Positions 18,150 through 28,350 of a DNA stretch of 28,487 nucleotides are shown piece after piece. The notes beneath the pieces were generated by a model, which saw only the letters and a list, made by a program, of their open reading frames with translations, was not told the origin of the DNA and did not search any database. The first letter of the stretch is position 1. Each line of letters opens with the position of its first letter. The DNA is from Chara braunii. Lineage: Eukaryota; Streptophyta; Charophyceae; Charales; Characeae. The stretch spans positions 2,536,197 through 2,564,683 of the forward strand of contig BFEA01000027.1 of assembly GCA_003427395.1 (NCBI GenBank). Direction: 5' to 3'. The translations under genes and the position numbers were made by a program.

Positions 18150-18155
18150 GAGACA

Positions 18156-18390
18156 GAGCGCACTAGCCCGGGCTCTGCTGAAATACCTTCCGCAGCAACT
18201 GACACGCCTGGTACTGGCACATTATCGTCAAAACATAGTCCGCAGGCGAAAGTCTGGCTGCCACAACTGCCTGCGAGTGGCTTATCAGGAGGCTGTGGCT
18301 ACTGGAGGAACCCAACATGTTCTAGATGACGATTCTGATGGACCGCTACCAGACATTGTTGACGGCAATCCTGATCAAAATATGGAATGA
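18156..18390 (+). pseudogene. Duplicated 3' end of the PELP1/RIX1 gene
   Basis: Positions 18156-18390 repeat 17919-18149, which encode the last ~77 codons plus stop, with a 237-bp period. The copy differs by scattered substitutions and a net 4-bp insertion, so its frame shifts within the unit. The acidic tail coding sequence and its stop are preserved (VLDDDSDGPLPDIVDGNPDQ). It lies 6 bp beyond the stop codon of the main gene and would be 3' UTR, unless an alternative 3' end is used. A short GA microsatellite follows (18388-18406). Confidence 0.88.
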
Positions 18391-18900
18391 GAGAGAGAGA
18401 GAGAGAGGAGATTTGTTCTAGGTCTTGTGACTATCCCTGGTGGTAGTTGGGCAGTTTGTCTAGCGCGCTGAGTGACTGACCTGACATCGGCAATTTGTCT
18501 ACCGCATTGCCTAAGCGACATCACGATGCATGCCTTTGTTTCAGCCGCGATGACCTCCCTGTTTGGGTTGTCGGTTTGCTAGGCGGTCGATTGCCCCTAC
18601 TGGCAGTCTGGCAGTTTGTGATATTTCAGCAGTTTGTGATATTTCGTGACCAAATTGACATCGACAGTTTGTCTATTGCATTCTTTGAGCGACGTGACGA
18701 TGCTGCTACTGGTAGTCTCGCAGTTTTGATTTCAGGAGTTTGTCTACTGCATTTCGCGAGCAAATTGACGTCGGCTGTTTGTCTATTGCATTTGCATTGT
18801 TTGAGCGACCTCGCGATGCACCCCTTCGTTTCGTTGGTGAGAAACCCAACCCCCCATTTTGGTTGTCGGTTTGCTAGTTGCTCATTTTTTTTCAGTTAAG
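18391..18900. repeat. Three diverged tandem copies of a ~110-175-bp repeat
   Basis: The phrase ACATCGGCAATTTGTCTACC and its variants, followed by GCATT...GAGCGAC...CGATGC, starts at about 18484, 18657 and 18768. The first and third copies continue to GGTTGTCGGTTTGCTAG (18566 and 18860). Similarity is moderate with internal indels. No coding function is apparent. Confidence 0.65.
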
Positions 18901-19972
18901 AATCTTTAGATCGTACAAGGCCACTCGTTGAATCCAGTCACTGCGCTCTTTACATGCTTTGGCTAGGTTCTGTGGCACCGAACTACTCATTCCACTCGCT
19001 GGTCTGTCTGGTCGCTTGATGGTCCAGAGCAAAGCTTTAGGGGCCCAGTGTTATTGGATCCTGGCATTCAGGGCCCGTTAATTGGGCCCACTTGGTGCTT
19101 CTGCTGGTGGACTGCACACAATTTTATAGGAATGGTCAGTTGCGTGGTCCACTCCGCATTTCTACTGGTAGATGGCTTAGAATGAACTTTTACGTCTATA
19201 CAGTCTAGTATAGACAGTTCTTAGACAGTTCCAAGACAGTTCCTTGGGCATTTGTATGTCAATAACGGGCTGCTGTTTAATCGAAGTGAATCCAGGAGTC
19301 CGTAGGAACGAAGTGAAGAAGAGAGAGATCGACGAATGACAGAGTGCTTGTTAGTAGATTATCTGAGGCTATCTACCTAGTGCCTACCATTATCAAGCCC
19401 GCTGGCAACGCCCCCTCCCCATTGACACTGGCTGATGCTTTCTGGGCCTTTTCTGGCCATCAGATTTGCATCTCGCCAGCCTTAGTTTGTGGCGAAACCC
19501 CCCCCGCCCCCCCAACCCCGCCTCGATGGGCCCCCATGTATGGATTTTGCTGGTGTTGCTCGGTGCTGTCGGGTGGGAAAATGTGGAAGGTTCAATCATT
19601 TAATGTATAAAAGATTTCCCTTCTGTCACCGTGGGACTTATTCTGGCTCATGCCAGCATGGGATTTCTTTGGTTTGCTCCATCCAATGTGCAAAGAGAAC
19701 AAAAAAAAAGTAAAAAGAAAAGAGAAGTCTTTGCTCGAGCAGTTGCTTGAGTTGCGGGTAACTGACACAGCTGCTGTTTCTCGGCGTTCTGTTTGGTTTT
19801 CCTGGCGGGGCTCCAGCGACGGTTTCCCCCCCCGTATTCTGCCTCCGCGCCAACTCGCGGCAGTAGTTCTTTTTTCCCCGCTGGGAATTTCGTATCTAGC
19901 GGCGCCTAGGGGACCCCCCCTGCACCGCTTGCCAAACACAATTGTTTTGAAGGTATCAGGATCTGTCATGAG
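18901..19972. other. Intergenic, no gene recognised
   Basis: Ordinary sequence with a short AGACAGTTC triplication (about 19213-19240), a C-rich patch (19497-19525) and an A-rich patch (19699-19730). The open frame at 19344-19610 has no recognisable motif. I cannot exclude exons of an unknown gene. Confidence 0.45.
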
Positions 19973-20281
19973 CGGCGAGGCCCCGACTCGCCGAACGCCA
20001 ACGCTCTGAATGAATTCTAACACCAACTTGGTCCGGATACATTGAAAATGTTGGCATTTGGCGACTAGTGCGGCGAGGCCCACAGTCGTGATGGTCAGTT
20101 GCTGCACCCGTGAGCTGTTGGAATACAGAGACCAGAGCGGCGAGGCCCCGACACTCGCCTAACGCCAACGCTCTGAATGAATTCTAACACCAACTTGGTC
20201 CGGATACATTGAAAATGTTGGCATTTGGCGACTAGTGCGGCGAGGCCCACAGTCGTGACACCCGTGAGCTGTTGGAATACA
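19973..20281. repeat. 167-bp tandem duplication
   Basis: CGGCGAGGCCCCGAC through CTGTTGGAATAC occurs twice (about 19973-20139 and 20140-20281). Landmark CGCCAACGCTCTGAATG lies at 19996 and 20163. The second copy lacks about 15 bp (GGTCAGTTGCTGC region) but is otherwise nearly identical, indicating a recent duplication. Confidence 0.9.
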
Positions 20282-20700
20282 CAGCCTCTTGCTCAACCAC
20301 TCACCAAATGTGCAAAACGAGAATGAATCTTCCGCTAGAACATGGAAAGATACACAACCATATTTTCTGTGTCAAAAAAAGAAAAAGAAAAAAAAAAAGT
20401 GTCTTTTCTGCATGTGCTGAGGGGTTGGTCGACGTCCTAAGTCCCAGTAGCGGGAGTTAGTTTCCCCTTCAAGTATTTCTGAACGAGGCCACAGTGTGGC
20501 TGTCAGATGTTCACATCTGATGGCAGGAGTCGATGCGTACAGGGAACCAAATCTCACCCCTGCTAGTGGGACTTGAACCACCACCACTCCCGCCGTCCTA
20601 AAGTCGGGGGGACCGGTAGCACAGGTTGACGAGCGCTAGCGGTAGCACAGTGGGGAGAACCAGGGGAGTTGTAAAAATGGAAAATCCAGCGAATTGCTGC
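20282..20700. other. Intergenic with tRNA-like box fragments
   Basis: An A-rich run lies at 20373-20399. The minus strand near 20567-20584 reads GGTTCAAGTCC, close to a Pol III B box. The plus strand at 20643-20654 reads TAGCACAGTGGG, matching an A box, but the two are on opposite strands and do not form a tRNA. This may be degraded SINE sequence. Confidence 0.3.
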
Positions 20701-21327
20701 TGCAATATATTTTGCAGTTTAGACTTTTTTTTTTTTTTTTTTTCTTCCTGGAAAGATCACGGCCATCTCCATGGACCCTCCAATGTCGGATTTCTTGACA
20801 CATTCTTTTGATCGTGAAAAATCGCAGCTACCACGTGTTGCCCAACGGGAATTTTCCAGAATATATTTTGCGGCTTAGACAATTTTTTGCAGCTACCACG
20901 CCTTAGACCGTTGCAGCGCCACCACGTGTGCCCAACGGGAATTTTCCTGAAGTTGACGTACTTTTTCCCGTTGGTCCACACGTGGTAGCGCCGTCAAATT
21001 AGAAAATGAGAGAATCGACATTTATTTCACGGTCTTTTTTTTTCTTTTTTTTTTTTCGTCCTGGAAAGGCCACGATGACATTCACAGACCCTCTCATTTT
21101 CAGAAATTTTGAGTCATTTTTCTGAGCGCAAAAAATCATGCAAGTTGGGCTACTTTTTCTGTTGACGCTCACTTCGTAGAGTGGAAAAAATGGAAAATGT
21201 GAGCAATCGGCATGGGCTGCACAGCATATTTCTCACGGTCCAAATTTTTTTATTTTCTGGTAGTTTTCCTGGAAAGATCACTTCGTTTTTTTCTTTTTTT
21301 TCTTTTTTTTTTCTTTTTCTTTTTTGA
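20700..21327. repeat. Degenerate repeats with T-tracts and TCCTGGAAAG motif
   Basis: The pattern ATATTTTGC..TTAGAC or TTTCTCACGGTC, then a T run, then TCCTGGAAAGRYCAC, recurs near 20705-20757, 21017-21075 and 21222-21285, with a partial unit at 20862. ACCACGTGTNGCCCAACGGG followed by AATTTTCC occurs twice (about 20831 and 20921). This looks like several diverged copies of one repeat family. Confidence 0.65.
20916..20992. repeat. CACGTG-containing hairpin (inverted repeat)
   Basis: Arms GCGCCACCACGTGTGCCCAA with CGGGA (20916-20940) and TCCCGTTGG followed by TCCACACGTGGTAGCGCC (20966-20992) pair over about 25 bp with small mismatches, around a loop of about 25 nt. Both arms contain CACGTG or the overlapping ACACGTGG. 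Confidence 0.7.
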
Positions 21328-21620
21328 AACACACGTCCCCGTCAGTGCTAGTGGTGCTGATAAGAGCAGCCACCGCTAACACCTGGGGGGGCTCCGCGAC
21401 ACCTGCTGGAAACCGGGTCCAGGGTCCAGCGTCCCTTACATGGACAGAATTCGAACCATTTCATGAAAAGGAGATGCGGAATATACCTGTCAGCATTGCT
21501 TACCCTGGGGTCCAGGGGATTGACTGAGCAGGATGTTGGGGGGCGTGGAGGGGGGGGGGGGCGGGACCGCTTCACCCTGAACCTGGCGCCAGAAACCTGC
21601 TGCTACACCCTAGTTCCTCA
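21328..21620 (+). repeat. Dispersed ~300-bp repeat, copy 1
   Basis: A T-tract is followed by GTGCTAGTGGTGCTGATAAG, AGCAGCCACC, CACCTGGGG, CACCTGCTGGAAA, CAGCGTCCC, TGTCAGCATTG, CAGGGGATTGACTGAGCAGG and a terminal part with CTGGCGCCAGAAAC. The same order occurs in copies at 24690-25012 and, partly, at 25030-25205. Function is unknown; the leading T-tract and length would suit a SINE or MITE. Confidence 0.75.
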
Positions 21621-21774
21621 CATCCCCTCTCTGCCACAACCAACTTCATTGCCCCACCAGCTTCCCATTTATTCATTCAACTGTACCAGTCCGCTCTATA
21701 GCTGTGCATTGCCCATTCAGTCCGCTCCATACCATTGCATGTCCACCATTGCCAGCTGGTGAGGGGGGAAGGGG

Positions 21775-22371
21775 TCAGGAAAATTTGTTGCAGGTCTCAG
21801 CGGGATTTCCTGACCCACTGTAGTCCAATCCTTGAAGCAGATCCGGTAGTCCCTCCTGAGTCCTGAACTCCTCCTGGTTGCACCCCTGGGCAGGCTTTCC
21901 ATCCCATCTAACACCTGCAATCCAGCCCCCCTTCTCACTGCCCAACCAGTCCCCGGAGAATTGATGAATTGCTCGTGTTATATCTTGTGCTGAGTGAAAC
22001 AGGTTGAGTCGGTCTTTAACCTTCTGCCACTGTATCATGAGTTCTTGCTGAATATATTGCTGTATTGTCTCTGTTACCTCTTCCTCTTCTATGCGGACAC
22101 CCTCACTGGTATGTGTGCAACGTTTTCTCTAGAGGGCCCACATCACCGCCCTTCTCCCTAACCTGAACATGTTGTTTTTGAAAGTATTGTCAGTGGGGAA
22201 GGACCATGCTTCACATAATATGGCCCTCCAATCCCATGGCCAGTTAGACTCCGTGGCCAGTAGGGTCCAAATTCTGTCCCACCATCGCCACGTGAGAACT
22301 GCCCCTGGACACTGCATGAATATATGTTTTATGGTTTCCGGAATTATGTGGGAGGGGAACGCGTGTGGCAC
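21775..22371 (-). pseudogene. LINE C-terminal zinc-binding (zf-RVT-like) region
   Basis: The minus strand reads ETIKHIFMQCPGAVLTWRWW, the pattern seen in the zf-RVT region at the C-terminus of plant LINE ORF2 proteins, followed by a Trp-rich stretch (SNWPWDWRAILCEAW). After one TAG stop near 22130 the same frame continues with EEEEVTETIQQYIQQELMIQ and DRLNLFHSAQDITRAIHQF, ending within about 21775-21900. The expected upstream Cys of the zinc motif is not clearly preserved. Confidence 0.6.
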
Positions 22372-22682
22372 GATTTACACCATGGTAACGCCTGCCCCTT
22401 CTGCTCCAGCTATGTACGCTCGATCAGCCAATTACTTGTGGGCAGGCAGTGATGTTCAATCTTCCACTGCAGCGAGGCCATCTTTGCTGGCCTAGACCTT
22501 GTGGCGGTGAACCATCGGATGGGGTGGAGTTTCTCCATTCCTACGTTCAAGTGAGACCTTCACCGAGCCTTCACCTTTTCTTTTATGTTCACCTTTGGTC
22601 GTACCACCCGGTATGTGGCCTTCACCGTCAAAGTGTACAATTTTCGGTTCTTCCCTGTTCTATATTTTTGCGGAGGGGCCCA

Positions 22683-22973
22683 CTACCATTCATCGGGGTC
22701 GCAGGGGAGTTCTATCACGGGGGTCTTTGGCTGGTAAGCTACCCACACATCTTTTTCCCGCAGCACCCGGATCCTGTGCAGGTCCAAATTTCTACACCAT
22801 CTCATTGCCTCTGGGTTATATCGGGTGAGGATATTATCCTTGTCTATGTGGAAGAGGTTGACCAGCGTCTCATCTATTCGCACTTCTACCATGTTGCCTA
22901 CACTTTTCGGGTCCCCCGGGGTGGCTACCCAATCCTCTTCAATTAACTGTGGTCCTCTGTGCAATATACACAC
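22683..22973 (-). pseudogene. LINE ORF2 C-terminal segment, shifted frame
   Basis: A 96-codon open frame on the minus strand between the RT thumb and the zinc-binding region contains MVEVRIDETLVNLFHIDKDN and LHRIRVLREKDVWVAYQPKT. It lies in a different frame from its neighbours, so a frameshift separates them. It probably belongs to the LINE ORF2 C-terminal half, but I do not recognise a named domain. Confidence 0.45.
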
Positions 22974-23487
22974 CCAGTCCAGGGGAGCCGCAAAATTCAG
23001 CAGGTCTAGGTTTTCCTGGACCTTGTGGCAGTGTTTTAGTACGGTCTTTAACTAGGTGTTGTTTTCCAGTCCCACTTTTCTGTGTCCCATATGTCCTTTA
23101 TTCTGATTATGCCTCTTTTTACCCAACTGCTCCTTGGGGTGTCCGAGCTACAATATACCCTGCTGTGTCTGTCAGTAATCCTCCTGTTCCCGAAAAGAAG
23201 TTGTTGCATCATCTCCTCCCACCTTTTCGGCGAAGGTCTGTCAGGCAACGGGGAGTTGGCGCCAAGCCTACCCGAACCTAGAAATCATCCCTGAGCAAAT
23301 CTGAGCGGGCTCCGTCTCGGGATGGGGCTCGGTCTGTTCGGGGGCACCTTGGCACAGTCTAGAAACGGTCGTCCAGCCAAATCAGTGTGTTAACACCTTG
23401 CGGTGCTTGTGGGGCGAGACGCGCTATCTGTTCCAGTGCCAAGGCATACCATGGAAGGTGGTGGGTGAAGAGCAATCTTCTCACCCA

Positions 23488-24609
23488 TTAAACAGTTAGT
23501 GCTACAATTTGGGTATCCGGGTTCAGAATCTGTTGGCCCCCTTTATATTTGGGCTGGATTACCGATGCCCAGGCTACCTTGCGAATCGCGTTCGGAAGCT
23601 CGCCGTTGCCTCTCCACAGCAGGGCTGTTAGTTGTATGTTTAGTGATATGACGACCTCCTTACAGAGGGACCAGATTGCAGATTTATACCAAAGGGCCGC
23701 CAGCACTACACTGTTAATCACCAGCGCCCTGCCTGTAAGGGAGGTGTGTTGGTCTTTCCGGCGAGCCAATTTCTTTAGGGCGAGCTTAAGGATCCACTCG
23801 TCATTTGATGCGGGTTTGCCTAAAGCCGTCAACGTAATTCGTAGCACTCTAACTGGGGACGTTTCCGGAAGCCATTTAACCTGTCGCGACTCCGGGGGGT
23901 GCACCCCTTAATGGTGGTTCCACCAACCCAAGGTTTTGCTTCCCCAATTGACGGTCATGTCCGAGACCATTGTAAATCGATGGAAGAGCAACTTGATTTC
24001 TTTCATGTTTGTGGCAGTGACATCGATCATGAGGGTAAGGTCATTCGCAAACAACGAGCAAACAGGGATCGCGTCGTTCGGGATGTTCGCGATCTGCAAC
24101 CTCTTCAGGTCTTTGCTAGCGCGAAGGTTTGTTGTCAGCGCCTCCATTACTGTTATAAAAACGAAAGGGGCCAAAGGATCCCCTTGGCGGACTGACCGTT
24201 GCAGCAGGAAGGCTGGCGCAATCCGAACATTGACCTGGACACTCGTTGCAGCATTTTTATGGAGTATTCCAGTCTAGCGCCGGAAGTCTGGTCCGATGTT
24301 CATTTTCTCCATACATTTGTCCAAAAAAGGCCACTCCACATGGTCATACGGTTTTTCGAAGTCAATGAAGACTATGGCCGCATTTCGCTTGTCTTGGCTT
24401 GTTAGTTTTTGAAGCTCATTGACTAACAGGATATTATCTTGGATCCTACGTCCTTTGACGAACCCGGTCTGCATCGGGTGAATAGTGTCATCCAAGATCG
24501 GGATTAGACGGTTTGCCAGAGCTTTTGCAAGCATTTTGTAAACGACTGTAAGCAAGGTTATCGGGCGGTAATTCCTAATGTCCATCTTGTCCCCTTTTTT
24601 GTGTAACAA
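23488..24609 (-). pseudogene. LINE reverse transcriptase with in-frame stops
   Basis: Three minus-strand segments in one frame are separated by stops at 24274-24276 (TAG) and 23908-23910 (TAA). The first has NYRPITLLTVVYKMLAKALA, QTGFVKGRRIQDNILLVNEL and motif A, VFIDFEKPYDHVEW. After the stop come motif B, SVRQGDPLAPFVFITVMEAL, and motif C, SLFANDLTLMI, where the usual FADD box reads FAND (Asn codon at 24043-24045). The third (23488-23904) holds the thumb region GRALVINSVVLAALWY and VAWASVIQPKYKGGQQILNP. These motifs are typical of plant L1-clade RTs. Loss of a catalytic Asp plus stops means this copy is inactive, though the frame is surprisingly well kept. Confidence 0.82.
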
Positions 24610-24689
24610 GGTCAGAACGCCTTATCCTACCAACTCCCCCATCCGTCCTGTTCTACAGGATCTCAAATTTTCAGGTTTTTTTTTTTTTT

Positions 24690-25012
24690 TTTTAACATCT
24701 TCCCCACCAGTGTTAGTGGTGCTGATAAGAGCAGACACCACTACACCTGGGGAGAGGCTCCATCTATTGGTGGGGAGCATCACCTGCTGGAAAGCAGGTT
24801 CAGCGTCCCGTTTACAGACTGAAAGTACATTAGAGAAACAATTTTGGGAGGTTCCTGCCAGCATTGATTGCTCTGGAAACCCAGGGGATTGACTGAGTAG
24901 GGCATGAAAAAGAAAAAGAAAAAAAAATGGGAGAGGGGGAGAACCTCTTCGCCCAGAACCGGGCGCCAGATACTTGCAGCTACGCAGTAGCTCCTCCCTC
25001 CCCCTATCAGCC
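24690..25012 (+). repeat. Dispersed ~300-bp repeat, copy 2
   Basis: It carries a preceding T run (24678-24693), GTGTTAGTGGTGCTGATAAG, CACCTGCTGGAAA, CAGCGTCCC, CTGCCAGCATTGATTGCTCT, GGGGATTGACTGAGTAGGGC and GGGCGCCAGATACTTGC. It is in the same orientation as copy 1 and has an A-rich insertion at about 24905-24928. Confidence 0.75.
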
Positions 25013-25029
25013 CTAATCCCAACTGTCAA

Positions 25030-25205
25030 TTCCTTTTTCTCAAGAAACTATGATTGAGGAGGACGCCTGCCAGCATTGATTACTCTGTCTCCAGAGGATT
25101 GACTGTGCAGGTTGTTGGGATAAGGGGATAAACCTCCTCACCCTGTACCAAGTGCCAGATTCCTACTGCTAAGAGACTAGTTCCTCCCTCTCCCAACTCC
25201 CCTTT
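25030..25205 (+). repeat. Dispersed ~300-bp repeat, partial copy 3
   Basis: It contains CTGCCAGCATTGATTACTCT, GAGGATTGACTGTGCAGG, AACCTCCTCACCCTG, GTGCCAGATTCCTACTGC and AGTTCCTCCCTC, corresponding to the second half of copy 2, directly downstream of it. Confidence 0.7.
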
Positions 25206-26637
25206 ACCCTCTTTGTTTCACTCTCATGAAGGCTACTGATTACTGGAAACAGGGTCCAGCATCCCATCATAGAAATTTTCAGGTTTCTTGAACTTTCTTC
25301 ATTAATTTTTCCAAGTGCGAAAAATCACCAAAGTTGGCGCTTGAAAATTGAGGGACTGGACCCGCCTGTACCTGCTGGTCTTTCGGCGCCCCCAACTTTC
25401 CAGGTATCCTACGTTAGGCTGTTGGGAATAGGGGGTTTAAACCACCAGTAGCCCACCCACCTATTTTTCTCCGACGTGGCCGTTAACGTGCCGAGTTGGA
25501 CGGGGGTTGTTGCAGTGAACGGCCGGTCGCAGCGAAAGTGCGTGAAAAACGGAAAAAAAAAAAAAAAAAGTATCTACTTTTTTGACTTGCCTGATGTCGG
25601 GGAAGGTACTTCTAGAGGTCGTGGTGACTACTTTTCTTTGCGTGCTGTACCTCACTGCTATATCGGTGCGATTCAAAATGTCGTTTGTTTCATTTGTTTT
25701 GTTCTTTTCTTTTCTTTAGATTTCCCTGCCAACGAGGCACGGCGTCTCCTGTGACAAGTGCAAACGCCCTCGTTGAGGGCAACAGTCCAACTGGTACATC
25801 AGAGGATATATCCAACCCCGTTTCACGGCCAAAGCAGCATTTCCTTTGTTTGTGTGTCCTTTTGTGTCTCCTTTTGCTTCCAAGATTCTGACAACCCGGG
25901 GACGATTTCTTTTTTTGTCTTCTTCTACGTTCTAGATTCTCACGCCCTCATTGAGAGCATGCTCACACTACCACTTCCCATAATGTATCGACCTGCATTT
26001 ATGCTACGTTTTGTTTTTGTTTTTCCCTACTGCTTCTTCCGGGCTCGACCTGTCTGGCTACTAATACCTCCAGGCTTGGCAGGTTCAGCATAGCGTTTCC
26101 CCGAGGGTCGGACTGCATAGCTGGGCGAGGTACTGGTGGTGATTTGTAAGCCACCACGGGGGCTGGTCTTGCTCGACGGTAATATCTCGAGGCCGTTGTC
26201 TTCCTGTTGTCTTCCTACACATTGATTTTGCTGCCGCACGGGCCACGTCCAAACTTGCGCAATTGCAGTGTCGGCCCGCTGGCATCACAATCGTATCAAT
26301 GCTCGCGGGATGGTCTGCTCGATGGTAATATCTCAAGGCCTTTGTCTTGAGACATGGACCCAGCAGGGGTTCACTGGGATGGATCAAGGAGGTGCAGTGA
26401 GGCGTCCTTTTTCCCCTTTCACGCACACTCCAGTTGCCTGCCGCGGTTCCTTTTTTCAGCAGGGGGAGTAAAAGGCAGAGGCCAAAGGAACAACCTTGAG
26501 CCATTCACCCAGTTGTGGAGCCACCCTCTCGTCTCCTCTTGTTTCTTGCACTATTGAGCATGATTTTGCTGTTCTGCCTCCTCGTAATCAACCTTTTTTT
26601 TTTAAGGCGGTCTGTTGTATGATTGTCTCGAACATGA
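25206..26637. other. Intergenic, no gene recognised; small internal duplication
   Basis: An A run lies at 25552-25569. A ~45-bp segment with GGTAATATCTCRAGGCC occurs at about 26160-26206 and again at about 26307-26353, 146 bp apart. T-rich, GTTT-rich stretches occur at 25685-25720 and 26005-26030. None of the open frames (25476-25754, 25758-26093, 26085-26504 on minus) carries a motif I recognise. Confidence 0.45.
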
Positions 26638-26639
26638 AA

Positions 26640-26836
26640 CACACACACACACACACACAAACACACACACGCACACACACACACACACGCACACACACAC
26701 ACACACGAGTCGGTGAAAATCCAACGAAACAGTCTGGTACGGTCATGCTTTTTTTGAGTGTATAGCGAATATGACAACACACACACACACACATACACAC
26801 ACACGCACACACACACGCACACACACACGCGCGCAT
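26640..26836. repeat. Two (CA)n microsatellites
   Basis: (AC)n tracts with CG interruptions lie at about 26640-26706 and 26776-26832, separated by about 70 bp of unique sequence. The minus strand reads as Cys-Val repeats, an artefact of (GT)n. Confidence 0.93.
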
Positions 26837-26944
26837 ACAGTTAAGAGCCACTGGGAGGAGTGTGGACTGAGCCACCGGGCTCACGGGACTAGCAGGCTCA
26901 GCGGTCGGGAGCACACCAATCTTCCCCGCGAATTGGCGCGGTGA

Positions 26945-27180
26945 TTGGGTTTTTCCTTTTTCTTTTCTTTTCTTCTTTTTTTCCCCTTTTTTTTCTTTTT
27001 TCCTTCTCTTGTTTTCTTTTTTTCTTTTTTTCTTTTTTTCTTTTTTTTTTCTTTTTTTCTTTTTCTCCCCCCTTTTTTTTTCCTTTTTCTGATTTCCTTC
27101 TCTTCCTTTTTCTGGCCCCTTTTTCCGTTCCCTTTTTTTTCTTCTTCTTTTTTTGTTGTTCTTTTTTTATTTTCGCTATG
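26945..27180. repeat. Polypyrimidine (T/C) tract, about 230 bp
   Basis: An almost uninterrupted run of T and C on the plus strand. It yields Phe/Ser/Leu frames on plus and Lys/Glu/Arg frames on minus, which I do not regard as genes. A second, shorter tract lies at about 27369-27452. Confidence 0.9.
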
Positions 27181-27599
27181 AACTGGGCTAATAAAAGACG
27201 TTCTGGGGCATTTTTTTGCCACTCAATCCCCCCCTGTGTGCTATAATCAACCAGGTACAGACGGCGGGAGCATCTCGCTCTCGGATTATGACGAGGACAG
27301 TTTACTACGAGGATGTGGGACGCGTGGGACCACAGACAGACCCCTGTTGCATTGACCCTAGGTTCCTTTTCCCCCCCCTCTTTTTCCTTGTTCCTTGTTG
27401 TGTTTTCTTTTTTTACTTTTTTCCTTTTTTCCTTTTTTCTGATAACTTTTTTTGACCATAGGATCGGGGTACTAAACGGATGGATAGGAGTGGTAGCTTC
27501 CAGCATAAGATTGCTATTCCTAGTTGGGCACCGTGACTATTTCAGAAAAGAACACAAACATTTTATTCATCGGACCACCGTGCGGTAATCATTTCTGAC

Positions 27600-28084
27600 A
27601 ACTGGTAGTGCATGGTGCGTTCCGGTTTTGCGCTGTGCGATGGTTGGGCTGGATAGTGAGCGGTATGGACTTCTTCGCCAACTTGGACCTAGAGGAGGAA
27701 CAGCAGGAACTCGAGGAAGTGGTAATGTCCCCGACGAGCCGCACTCTCCCCGACCAGGCCCTCGCAACCCCATGCCTAGGCACGCCCTAACCAAGCGCCA
27801 TGCAGACCGCTTCCACCTGCCCCGCCGAATCTGCTGCGCCTCACCCATGCCCCCTCGTTGGTAGCATTGTCTTCTCGCTCCCCTTCCTCCTTGCGCTGCT
27901 CCCGAATCTCGCCATAGCCTGCACGCTCCTTGCTGCATGTCTCTCCGAGCAAGTGTTTCTTCGTCTTTCCGCTAGGCGCTTTGCGCCGCTGATCGGAAGC
28001 GTCATTTGCTTCCTGACACTCTTCCTCGCATGCTGCTGCTGCCTTTTCTTTGAGCTTGGCGCCGCGCGAGGATTTTCGGTCTAG
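27600..28084 (+). other. GC-richer stretch with possible unrecognised coding sequence
   Basis: Composition rises in G+C compared with the flanking T-rich DNA. Three overlapping plus-strand frames are open. One has DFFANLDLEEEQQELEEVV (about 27665-27723), one is Arg/Pro-rich (27628-27864), and one (27800-28084) has two hydrophobic stretches (SIVFSLPFLLALLPNLAIAC and SVICFLTLFLACCCCLFF) that could be membrane helices. None is recognisable as a family. Exons of an unknown gene or transposon are possible; chance frames in GC-rich DNA are equally likely. Confidence 0.25.
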
Positions 28085-28149
28085 CTAGGAAGAGCGGCAT
28101 GGAGCGGAGCGATGGAGCATAGGGCAGCAGCCGAGGCCTCGTCTTGTGC

Positions 28150-28350
28150 TTTTTTGGCATTTTTCTCCTTCCTCTCCTTCCTCTCCTTCCTCTCCTTTTT
28201 CTGCTTCATCCACTCCCTTCCCTATCCCCTACCGAATGGACCCCCCTTCCCCCTCTCCCCCTTGACAGAACTCCCCCCTCGACCCCAAAACCGACCATCA
28301 TCCTTGAATCGCAACACCCCCCCTCGCCCCCCCTCACCCCCATCGCCTTC
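28150..28350. repeat. C/T-rich stretch with 10-bp TCCTTCCTCT repeats
   Basis: Three copies of TCCTTCCTCT lie at about 28168-28198, followed by C-rich sequence to 28350. A small plus-strand frame from the ATG at 28359 (MEDVAPSDDAPRSMGQ) stops near 28455. A CAG after a pyrimidine stretch near 28441 resembles a splice acceptor, but the window ends before this can be judged. Confidence 0.5.

Larger units (their letters stand above)
21780..24625 (-). mobile_element. 5'-truncated L1-type LINE remnant
   Basis: The minus strand encodes, in order, the RT fingers and palm, RT thumb, and a zinc-binding C-terminal region of a plant-type non-LTR retrotransposon. The 5' part (endonuclease and ORF1) is absent. 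Coding similarity begins abruptly near 24625, close to a T-tract and a copy of the ~300-bp repeat. The plus strand here has only shadow frames. I could not find a poly-A tail, so the 3' limit is approximate. Confidence 0.8.

Noticed and set aside
20567-20654. tRNA gene
   Set aside because: The A-box and B-box matches are on opposite strands and no cloverleaf can be formed.
23549-24277. Plus-strand ORFs across the LINE
   Set aside because: They are shadows of the minus-strand RT coding frame, which carries all the recognisable motifs.
26898-27506. Lys/Arg-rich minus-strand protein of about 200 residues
   Set aside because: It is explained by the polypyrimidine tract on the plus strand.
27800-28084. 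Small membrane protein gene
   Set aside because: The hydrophobic stretches are real in this frame, but there is no family match, three frames are open at once and the composition is C/T-rich. It is kept only as a low-confidence region.
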